A DNA stretch of 64,000 nt, taken from positions 1,116,001-1,180,000 of the forward strand of contig JAXQJY010000023.1 in assembly GCA_037042185.1 (NCBI GenBank). Direction: 5' to 3'. Positions 55,419-64,000 of this stretch are shown one piece after another. Every line of letters starts with the position of its first letter. Positions within the stretch are counted from its first letter, which is position 1. The translations under genes were made by a program, and so were the position numbers. The notes beneath the pieces are model-generated. The model saw nothing but the letters and a program-made list of their open reading frames with translations, did no database searches and was not told the DNA's origin. Source of the stretch: Sordariomycetes sp. S80-01Y (Eukaryota > Ascomycota > Sordariomycetes).

Positions 55419-56682
55419 AATCAGCGAGAGGCGGACAGGGTAGTTTTTGATACTCAGAGTCAACTTGAGATTACCAAAGAGTCTGGCTTTCATGTTCAGC
55501 AACAACCCCAATTTTTACACCCAATCTTGAATTCTTCCGTAAATGTCCCAAGATGAGTGCTGCAGCCGATCAGTAGGGCAGCTTGCCTTGCTGCACTGAC
55601 TCCTCGTCTGTGTCAGGGCCTTCCCTGCACACAACTCTAGCCACTTAGTCGGACAAGCCACCGGTGGCATAAAAGTCTGATGAACGGTAAGATTGTGAGC
55701 TTGATGAGCGGTTCACGTGTCATTCAGTGTTCGGTGGCCCGTTTGATTTATGAAAGTTGGCTCAAAAGTAGACAGCTCAATGAGCATTGTTTGGACGCTT
55801 GGCGCCACCCTGGTTCATTTCCCACACTTATACAACAAATCAATCCGGGGGTTCATTATATTCCCTTCTGTGCGAATAAGAGCATTAGTGTTATGCCTGC
55901 GTCCTAAAGCACTCAAGACAACCTAGATTGTTAATCTAAGTGACAACGCGTTGGGCGTTCAGCCGGGTTCTACGCCATAAATGCGTTTCCATTCCATCTT
56001 GGTAAGCGTGTCTCAGATCACTGCACAAGGTAATATGCTAGGCGACAAATTGGCCTATCAGAAGAACCAGATCTGCCGGCAGCCAGCCACATCCGATGCG
56101 CATTCGCCTTCGTGAGACATTTCCGTGCAAATGTGCAGAAAGGAGACTTGGTCGGGTTTTACGCTGCCACAAGATGGACCAGCCGATGTACCAGCCGATG
56201 GCCTAGGTTACCATGTACATGCCAACCGTCAGGGATCAAGTGCCGTGCAGATAGCTAACTCCGTCTGAGGAAACGCAAGGTTCTACCCCTCGTTCTCGTC
56301 AATCTCATTAACACTAATTCCTCTCAACCCATCATTTAGCGCCTGTGATAGAGATGCAGAACTGAATTCTCAGGTCTGGGAGTAGCCGCAGCTGCGGCAT
56401 GGACGGCTCGTACCGCGGTAAAGGTGGTTAGGGTGTGATTAGTTCTACAGTTAGTGCATTAGTGCTGTACGGAACAATCGACGATCGGTCTTATTATGGG
56501 CTTGTCCGTGCTAGATCGACGCTACTGAGGCCTCGAGAGAATAAGTAGAAGACGCGGTCTACAGAAAGGCACAGCAGAAGCAACGATAGAAGTCCTTTCA
56601 AACATTAAAAAGACTGCTGCTTACCCTTCCGACGACTCGGGTTTATTCGCATCTTACAACGTGAGAACAACCGCTGCCCACC
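55419..56682. other. Gene-free spacer (1.3 kb)
   Basis: No supportable gene or repeat. It contains the 3' flank of the preceding gene and the promoter of the next. Confidence 0.5.
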
Positions 56683-57612
56683 ATGACCAGAATCATCCAG
56701 TCGTTGCTCATAGCTGCTGCTCTACTATGGGTGCCGTCTTGCGCTCAAGCTGGGCCTAACACCATTGCACAGTTCAACCCCGCAAACAGAACCATGTCAT
56801 TTAATGGCACGTTCTGCATTGTTCCCATTCCCAAGGATGAGGTTCGACCCATCACCGGATACGATCCTATGGACGTCCCGTCTAGCATCCTGCCCTCGTT
56901 TCCCGATGGCATGCATCCTCTTTTATTCCAGGGTGGCTACCAGATGGACATTCGCATGACAGCTCTCAACATCGCCCCGCTACAGATCCCCGGCTTGACT
57001 CAGGCTTCTTTGATTGTGCCTTTTACAGACGTGGCAGGGGATGGAAAAACACCGGTCAACGTCCCCGTGAACTACTATATTGGCGGCACGGACGGGAATT
57101 TTCTCGAGGCCATCGTTCCTAGCATCGTCGCTGGCGTCCCACTATTTGAGGGCACCAATATAGCACCCGCCACCACTGTCCCTGATACTGCCGCGGTAGA
57201 AAGCTTGTCTGGGGGTCTCTTCAATTTTCAAACCAAGCCGTATCTGCTGCCGAATCCGATATCGGGGCCTGGAGTCCAAGGCGAAGCACTGCAGCTCTTA
57301 TATGAGCTCACAACGGACTCTCCATACCCGGATGGGACATTCCACCGACTTTTGAACAGCCCGCAGCTGCTCAACACTGGCCTTTGTCAGAGGAATACAC
57401 AATACTTTAACGAAACCTTTGTTAATGCCCGGATGGGTAGGGGTAACTTGACGCTGTACAGCCAGCCGCTCCTGGCGACCCCTCCCAAAGAGATTGCCGG
57501 ACAGTACGAAGGTGTCTACTGCTATCAAGCGAACTCACAGTCTGTTTCGACATTTGTTGGGGAAGTTTGCTCAGTTGCCGAGGCTAATTATGACCCGGCG
57601 TCTCGACAGTGA
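56683..57612 (+). CDS. Small secreted protein of unknown function (309 aa)
   Basis: Single-exon gene for 309 residues. The first 23 form a clear signal peptide (MTRIIQSLLIAAALLWVPSCAQA). I do not recognise the family. The mature part is beta-rich with four cysteines (in FNGTFCIVPI, TGLCQRN, GVYCYQ and GEVCSV), which could make two disulfides. There are several N-glycosylation sequons (NRT, NGT, NET, NLT). Segments such as QGGYQMDIRMTALNI and ASLIVPFTDVAGDG suggest a beta-sandwich or lipocalin-like ligand-binding fold; this is a guess. It sits between another secreted unknown and a Zn2Cys6 regulator. Confidence 0.8.
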   Translation: MTRIIQSLLIAAALLWVPSCAQAGPNTIAQFNPANRTMSFNGTFCIVPIPKDEVRPITGYDPMDVPSSILPSFPDGMHPLLFQGGYQMDIRMTALNIAPLQIPGLTQASLIVPFTDVAGDGKTPVNVPVNYYIGGTDGNFLEAIVPSIVAGVPLFEGTNIAPATTVPDTAAVESLSGGLFNFQTKPYLLPNPISGPGVQGEALQLLYELTTDSPYPDGTFHRLLNSPQLLNTGLCQRNTQYFNETFVNARMGRGNLTLYSQPLLATPPKEIAGQYEGVYCYQANSQSVSTFVGEVCSVAEANYDPASRQ

Positions 57613-58579
57613 CGCTGAAACCAGCTTCCTCCTGTCAAAAGCTTTCAAGGACAACGAATTACGATCATACGTGGTATGAAAACGATTATTGCGTATTTCT
57701 AAAGGGGCTGTCGGCTCCTACTCAAATGCCCAGTAGCACACCTGGTGTGTATTTGACTTGGCAATAAATGTGAAGCAATTGAAGATAATGAGGCTGTGAT
57801 AATCTGTCCGCGAAAGTAATGAGTCTTATGGTTAGGGTTCTCTTGCCAAACTGATTAGGTATCGAACATGGACCCTTCGATAATTCTTGGATAAAGATCA
57901 ATATTGGTACTAAACCTCGAGGCTTTCTTCATTCGTTCAGTAAAACACCTTTCCTCACTCAACGCTATGAAACTGCTTTGAGATAGGCGTCAAAAAACAC
58001 TGAGATAGTACCGAAGGAGTTGGTTGGTCAAAAGGCGTTTGAGGCTATAACTGACAGACTAACCACAGTCGGTGGTCTTCTAAAGCAGCTAAGTTGATCC
58101 TAGAGTCCATGGAGCTTAATCTTGCCACTTTATTGGTACAGTGGCCTAAGAAGCCAAGCACGGGAAGACTGGGCTGTCGGGGACCTCACAGACGGATCGC
58201 TACGAGCATCAGGGGGGGCCCCAATAAAGCGACATTAACGCATGAGATATGTCATGAACGAAAAGCTCGAGCATTCCTCCATCCCCACGGATTAATACAA
58301 TCACCAGCTTCAACCCACCTATGTACTATGGGTTACGGCCGAGATGAACCCTCTACGCCAGGAAGAATGCTTGGCCCGCGGCGCTGCGACGAACGCTATG
58401 TTGAACCCCCTGGGTCATAGCGAACTTGGAATTACGTTCTTCTTTGTCTCTGAAATCCTGAACACTGATCTGATAGTTGAGTCAGCCCGCGAGCAGCGCT
58501 TTACAGCGAAAATCCTATGTTCCTGAGTGTTGTTCAACTCATAATGGAAGGTCTGAGAAACTCAGCTATTGTAAAAAAC
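57613..58579. other. Convergent gene-free spacer (1 kb)
   Basis: It lies between the 3' ends of the 309-residue secreted protein gene and the Zn2Cys6 regulator. The short open frames show no domain. Confidence 0.55.
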
Positions 58580-60340
58580 TTATCGAAGCCAACTCCCGTC
58601 TTCCTTGAGTCCACCCTGTCCGGTGCCTGTTCCATGCGCCGGCAATTCAGTCCACAGTTCCTCCAGCTCCGCTTCAATAGCTGAGGCGACTGAAAATCCA
58701 TGTTGGATACAATGCAAAAGCTTCATAATTTCCTCTCTCCCAGAATCATCTCGTGTTCTTGAACCGGCAACTCTTAAAGGAAGTAGTGAAATAAGAGATG
58801 AGAGTGTCGTTTTGTGAACTGCAACATGGGCTAACTCGAGTATCGTCCGGCAATGGACTTGAATGTCGGCCTCGCCCAGTGACGCGACTTCGAGGCCGAG
58901 AGAATTCCAAAACGAAATTTCATAATCAAATATCCCGGACAAATAAATGCTCGTTGCAGCAAAAAACATGTGGCCTATGACCGTGCTGTCGTAGTCATTG
59001 ACGGCTTTAATGCCAACAAGAGAGTTGCGGGGCCCAATATCGACTTGTGAAGATGTGGCCAGGTTTAAATGAAGTATTCGCCAGCGATCCAGAGATTGGC
59101 GGAGTTCAAACCCTTTCTGACTGAGATCCACCCAGGTTGGTGTTGAGATGGAACTCGGACATGGTTGACCATAGATTAGCTCGCATACCCTAGCTTTGTT
59201 GTTAGCGTCACGGCCAGAGCTCGACCACATTCGACTGTGAAAAGGTGTCCAGCGGAGGTTTCAGACTCACTGGGCTCTTAATCTTGAGCATGATAGCATA
59301 ATGTCGAGAAGTAAATCTAAGGAATGGGAATTTCCAGGTCCTTCCGTGGTCCTGATCTTTGACGAGGCAGCCAGCCACTCCGGTGTTGCAAGGAAAGATT
59401 GTTCGTTAAAGAGCATTGACCTGCAAACCTCGAAAATTCTAGCCTGTATGAAAAACTCCCGGTCTGGGCCAACGTGACATGCGGCTGGTCCTGTGGCTTC
59501 GAGCGCCTTGGTCGTCCCGTGGATGATGTGCTGTCTCCATCCATCGCCGGTGGCGTCAACCATTAGCTTCACGCGTCAGCCGCTTTAATAGCATATCAGG
59601 TGTAATTGGGCAGGAACATGCCCTACCTCGAATAATCCCAAGAAAAGTGTCGTCCAGAGCACCGCATGCCTGGAGTCCGCTCGAAGCTGGGTTGGGGCGG
59701 CGAGCTCAACTCTGAGTTTACATATAGACTTGGAGTAGTACTTCAAAGCAACGGATGTACCTGACAATTGACACGTAGTCGCAGGTTGATTGAGCTGGAC
59801 CATCTGCAAACAGCCAAGAGAAGACATGGCGTCGAGTAAATGCTCACTTGAGTGCAGACCTGCAAGACGCTGGACCTCGCCGCCGAGGGCTAAGCCATTG
59901 CCTGTGAAATTGTTTCGTAGACTAAAGATGTTAAAGAAGTGCAGACTTCGCAATCGAGGATCGAGAAGAGGGCCCAGTGAGACTGATGGTGCTTCCAATA
60001 CATTTCGGCGGAGGAGCTTCTTTACATCGGCTTTCTGGTCCAGAGCCCGGGAAAAACTCGCCATGGTCGCTGTCCGGCTTTTGCTCAAGAGTATGAGTTT
60101 CGCTTTCGAGTCGACCGAGGCGTACCTGCAGACCAGTTTGCGGCGTTCACAATGATCGCATGGAAATGTGTTCGAGCACTGATCGGTGTTTAGACATACG
60201 ATATACGGAAAGCTCAACCGGGCGGACGGGCGAACCTTGGTATGGCTTGCTGAGCATGGTACGCAACGTGATCGCTTCTTGCGGCGGTCGAATGGGCCAA
60301 CCTGCATCGTCCCTGGGGAGCAGGGACGTTCAGTCTTCAT
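58580..60340 (-). CDS. Zn2Cys6 transcription factor
   Basis: Fungal binuclear-cluster regulator, nuclear, 520 residues in four exons: 60340-60236, 60178-59627, 59566-59271 and 59189-58580. The zinc cluster is split by intron 1 (57 bp, 5' site GTTCGC). After splicing the six cysteines are C26-x2-C29-x6-C36-x5-C42-x2-C45-x6-C52, exactly canonical. The middle region has LFLGLFE-LMVDATGDGW, HGTTKALEATGP and FFIQARIFEVCRS, the usual fungal-specific regulatory domain. Intron 3 is set at 81 bp (59270-59190) because it has a GCTAAC branch site; an alternative acceptor would make a 36-bp intron and add 15 residues. Its target genes are unknown; neighbouring secreted-protein genes are candidates. Confidence 0.85.
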
Positions 60341-61114
60341 TTATGAGAAAATTTGAGGTCGAGTACGAAGAGCATGTTCGCAGCAGATATTCAATATCAT
60401 ATGCGTTGTTTATCGATGGAAGTGATGTTTCTTAAAATCATCCGCAGGGTAAAAATAGGACCGTAGAACATGAGAGCAAGCTGTATCCGCCTGATTGTGT
60501 TTGGTGGCTCGGATGTGGAGCATGGGGCACGCTATGCTGCATATAGCAAGAATTGAGCGAAGCTAGCTGTTTTCAGAAGACCCTGAGGGACCTGGCTGTG
60601 CAAGTGGCTGAAGGCTGACGCGCATGCCACACTCATTTTCCCGAGGCTCAAAACAGCGCTTGGTCACGCAATGTGAAGATCTAACCTTGAAGTAGATACA
60701 ATATAGCGACTTCTAAGTACGTTACAGCTATCGGCAAAAGCCCTTTTCCCGTAGCTAGACAGGCGTTGTGACAGCAAACGATCATTGGCTACTGCTTGAT
60801 ACAGACGAGCGTGGACCAAAGATTCCTCTGGCCTTAGTGCCCAAGTGCTCAAGCACGGCAGCCTTCCAAGATGAAAGTTGACAGACCACGCGGCCTCTCG
60901 CGCGTTGATCTCCATATCGGGAATGCCACCTAAAATGCCGTGTGAATGGGTATTTCCGATCTCTGAAGCTACTTTGACAGACCGGACCCAAGTATATAAA
61001 CCACCGACAAGATTTCTATTCACTTCCCAACCCTGTTCGTAATTAACAACCCCCTTCATCATCTTCCACTAAGTCTCTCGCTCGATCCACAGCAGTCCGG
61101 CCTCAAAACGCAGT
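60341..61114. promoter_or_regulatory. Divergent promoter, Zn2Cys6 regulator / PAF-AH-like hydrolase
   Basis: This 774-bp region holds both promoters. TATATAAA at 60993-61000 is the likely TATA box of the hydrolase, about 115 bp before its start. An open frame on the minus strand (60664-61062) overlaps this box, has no domain and is not called. Confidence 0.5.
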
Positions 61115-62376
61115 ATGAAAGTATCTGTTCTCGCAACGCTCTGGGTTGGTGCCACTGCTATCGTGCTTCCGCCCCCCGAAGGACCCTACTCCGTGGCTAT
61201 GAACGTTGGGTCGTTCACTGACACAAGTCGCATGGATCCCTTTGCCCCAGCCAACAATCCGCACCATCGCCATCTTATGCTCTCCCTGTTTTTGCCAATT
61301 GAAAAAAGCGCAGGTCATTGTTTGGTTTCCAAAACACCATACATGACCCCAGAAACTGCTTCGGCATACGGTAGCTTGGCTGTCTCCGCCGGCTTGGCAA
61401 ATGACACGTTCACAGCTTTCGAATTTGAGTTATGCAATAGAACTTATCCGAGCAACGACAACAACAACAACAGCAACAACAATAAGCGTGCTGAATCGTT
61501 TCCTTTGGCTATATTCTCACCAGGTTATGGTCATTCGCGGCTTCTTTACGGTGCTATGGCGAGGTCCTTGGCAAGCCGTGGATATGCTGTTGCCACGATT
61601 GACCACCCCTACGATGCAATAATCGTCGAGTTTCCGAACAAAGACATAATTCGGGCCGCGAATCTATCCGAAGATGAGTGTTCGTTGGAGAAGGCAGTGA
61701 AGGTAAGAAGGACAAGAAAAAGCTCCACGTTGAATCTGGCATTGACTCTTCCTTGAAGGTTCGGGCGGCGGATATTTCGTTCCTTCTCGACCAGATGCAT
61801 GATAAATCGACTCTTGCATCCTTGACTTACGGGTTCTCGGGGAACATTGACCTCGATAACGTCGTCATTTATGGTCATTCTTTGGGTGGCAGCACGGCAG
61901 CCGAGTTAATGAGGAGCGATGGGCGTTTTCGCGGTGGGATCGACCTTGACGGCCGCCTTGTGAATCCTGTGAAGGACGACGGCATTCACAAACCCTTTCT
62001 CCTGGCAGGCCGACCTGGCCATCAATTGGAGGATTCCACATGGAACGATTTCTGGCCGAAGATTCATTGCGCCAAAGCTCAATTGGCGGTCTCGGGAACC
62101 AAACACGGCTCATTCACCGATCTTCCACGGCTTTTCGGCGCTTTGGGACTTCCAGAGGAGGCGAAAGACACACTCCAGTCGCAGCTTGGCGGCATTGCAG
62201 CCGACAGGCTAGACACAGTACGAGATGGCATGTTGATGGCCTTTTTTGACCTTGCTCTGCGAGGTCGGTCTTCCCCTCTTCTCCATGTTGAACAGGACTT
62301 CTCCGAAGTATCAATGGATCGTGCTAATCTGTCACTTAAGCCTTGCAAGGCTGGCCGATGTGGTCGTGGGAAATAG
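61115..62376 (+). CDS. Secreted PAF-acetylhydrolase-like alpha/beta hydrolase
   Basis: Two exons (61115-61702 and 61759-62376; 56-bp intron) code 401 residues. A short signal peptide (MKVSVLATLWVGATAIVL) suggests secretion. The fold markers are FSPGYGHSRLLYG (oxyanion loop region), ASRGYAVATIDHPYDA, and the nucleophile Ser237 in YGHSLGGSTAAE. D258 or D260 in GGIDLDGR and H312 in GTKHGSFTDLP complete the likely triad, as in platelet-activating-factor acetylhydrolase. These enzymes cleave short acyl groups from oxidised phospholipids or related esters. An Asn-rich tract (about 115-123), from an AAC repeat at about 61457-61490, interrupts the N-terminal part. The natural substrate is unknown. 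Confidence 0.88.
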
Positions 62377-63352
62377 GCAACCTCACTAAAGGTTGGGAGG
62401 GCTAGACCTATGTGTCAATCAGAGTGTATCTAGAGTTTTGATCATAGCCATAGCAAGAGTAATACGCGCCATCTAACATATTGATGGGTTGACGGCACTA
62501 CACCACCGGTTACATCTCTCTGAAAGCGTCACACCCTCTTCCTGTCCATCGTCTTTCATCTTGGCTTGGCTTACACACGGGGTACGCATACGGAGACTGA
62601 CACAAATGGGAGGCTGAGACGAACGACCTGTGGCGGAGACATCATTGGCGCGGAAAACTCTTTGGGATGAAGTGGCCGAAGCCCTGCATCGGCAGTTCTC
62701 AGTGGCCCCCCTTGGGTGAAGCCTGAAGTCTCGATCGGGTAAAGCCCCCGCGAGCGCAACACATGTACCTCCCCTTGAAGCAGCCTCTGCCCTGGGGTGG
62801 AGACGGCTTTGAGTCTGGCACGTTGTCGATGCATAGGGGGCCGACAATATCCGGCGACGGCACGTGGCGGGGCAAATCAATAGTACCATGCGGATGACCC
62901 AGTTCGAAACCATTCCCGCATATACACTTCCAACTGCCAGATTGGGAGGCAGCACAACCCACCGGCATTTCGCTAAGTTTGAGACGCAACTCAACCGAGC
63001 CAGCAGGAAAAGATCTCGACTCGGTCCGACGGAGCTAATGCACGTCACGCAGCCCTGGCAGTGCTAGATGCGGATCTGCGACTTAAACCCTAGACGATGA
63101 AGATGGTTATCTAGCCCCGCCTTTCACATGGCAGGCGGGGTACGTCGCATCCGGTAGGCCACTACATAGGATGGACGACCGAGAACCGACAAGGGGTGAA
63201 ACCCTTAGATTGCCAGCAGCGAAGGGTTTCAAGGAGTCTAATCGGTAGAGGCCTGGATTCCCAGCCCTTTGGTCAGAACCTGGCCCTGCGGGTATAAGAC
63301 TGGGACATATGCCCCTTTTTGTCAATGGATTTGTCAATGATTATTATCTGCA
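62377..63352. other. Gene-free spacer (1 kb)
   Basis: No supportable gene. The right end holds the promoter of the receptor gene cut by the window edge. Confidence 0.5.
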
Positions 63353-64000
63353 ATGTTTCACTTAGTTGCCTTGCTAGTAGCACTTCTTCCCGTGGCAGTG
63401 TGTCAGGATGCTGCCGCGGCGTTGGCCTTGTATCCAGAATGTGCAGTCAGTAGCCTTTCCCACACAAGACTGGAGTTGACAATCATAGCGAGGTTGCATT
63501 ATTGATAGCTTACTCGAGGGAATTTGTGCGGCAGACGATTTCAACTGCTTCCTCAACAACGAGCAGTTCCAAACCGCCGTGGCATCTTGCGTAAGCTCAT
63601 CGTGCACCATTCCAGAGTCTTTGAGTATGTCCACAGCCACAGTCCCATAAAAAGCAAAGCTAAGGGTTCAGCTGTACTTAATGCAACTGCAACTCTGTCC
63701 GACACTACTCCGCGAGATAAATCCCACGCCCACGTGGTGCTCTCCATCGCCATGATCACGTTCGCGGCACACTTTGTCGGCATCCGAGCTGTCTACCGTG
63801 CCATTACGCGGAACGCCCTCTTCGTGGATGACTACTTGATTATCTTCTGCTTCATCTGCATGATCCCGTCTACCTACCTCGTGCTTGCCGGTACCATCAA
63901 GCATGGCCTCGGTAGAGACATCTGGACGGTCCACCACGATGACATCAACTCGGTCCTAAAATACTTCTACAGTTCCGTCAGTCTATATTTCCTCGAGGGC
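63353..64000 (+). CDS. PTH11-like CFEM/rhodopsin-domain receptor (5' part, cut by window end)
   Basis: Incomplete gene: exons 63353-63445, 63519-63624 and 63672 onward, open at the window edge; 215 residues are visible. A signal peptide (MFHLVALLVALLPVAVCQ) is followed by a CFEM-like cysteine module: YPECA-GICAADDFNCFLNN, then ASCVSSSCTIPESL. Intron 2 (47 bp) joins ESL to TVLNATATL. Then come TM1 (VVLSIAMITFAAHFVG), the RAITRNALFVDDYLII segment typical of the fungal rhodopsin-type integral membrane domain, TM2, and IKHGLGRDIWTV. This is the layout of Pth11-type receptors of filamentous ascomycetes, used in surface sensing. The placing of intron 1 is the weakest point; the module shows fewer cysteines than the usual eight. 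Confidence 0.82.

Noticed and set aside
57830-57840. GTTAGGGTT, resembling the telomere repeat
   Set aside because: Only one copy; no tandem array.
59190-59234. Alternative exon start giving a 36-bp intron 3 in the Zn2Cys6 gene
   Set aside because: In frame, but shorter than usual fungal introns; the 81-bp choice has a GCTAAC branch site at the right distance. It remains possible.
60664-61062. Minus-strand frame of 132 codons upstream of the PAF-AH-like gene
   Set aside because: It covers the TATA box and leader of that gene and shows no domain.

Overview
The window is nuclear DNA of a filamentous ascomycete (Pezizomycotina, most likely Sordariomycetes; the class is inferred from gene content). 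Genes are spread over both strands and broken by short GT..AG introns, mostly 46-97 bp, several with a clear CTAAC or CTGAC branch site. The content is typical of moulds: a HET-domain protein, a Zn2Cys6 regulator, a CFEM/PTH11-like receptor, a siderophore transporter and secreted carbohydrate-active enzymes. Splice sites were chosen by reading frame, protein-family continuity and branch site. Every multi-exon model below closes in frame.

Left part (1-26 kb), mostly housekeeping: an OHCU decarboxylase of urate breakdown (146-737, -), the spliceosomal ubiquitin ligase Prp19 (1131-2669, +), a SUMO-interacting RING-like protein (3831-5176, +), a long disordered AT-hook protein (5594-7999, -), an aldo-keto reductase with an 11-nt microexon (8335-9358, -), Dom34/pelota (9634-10928, -), a Dgr2/WDR44-like WD40 protein (12520-15518, +), thioredoxin (16084-16449, +), a GH43 glycosidase (16828-17820, -), the Rpl3 chaperone Rrb1/GRWD1 (18617-20137, +), a Git3-type GPCR (22409-23972, +) and a WD40-like protein whose first exon had to be recovered by hand (24123-26072, -).

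Right part (28-64 kb), accessory in character, with longer gene-poor spacers: a HET protein (28696-30552, +) convergent with a siderophore-iron transporter (30679-32500, -); the transporter promoter holds a 9-bp-arm palindrome of GATA sites. A hemicellulose-degrading group follows: GH2 beta-galactosidase (36385-39009, +), CE1 esterase (39306-40118, -) and GH3 beta-xylosidase (41773-44131, -). Next comes a divergent pair, an NCS1 permease (45923-47743, -) and a hydantoinase/oxoprolinase-DUF917 fusion (48581-51598, +). Their shared promoter carries two copies of a composite element, CG[A/G]-N10-CCG-N-GATAAG, which suggests joint pathway-specific and nitrogen control. The last stretch has two secreted proteins of unknown function (53515-55418, 56683-57612), a Zn2Cys6 regulator (58580-60340, -), a PAF-acetylhydrolase-like secreted hydrolase (61115-62376, +) and a CFEM/PTH11-like receptor cut by the window end (63353-64000, +).

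The best candidates for an undescribed system are the permease/hydantoinase-DUF917 pair with its composite promoter element, and the block of secreted unknowns with a nearby regulator. No rRNA, tRNA, CRISPR array or intact transposon was recognised.
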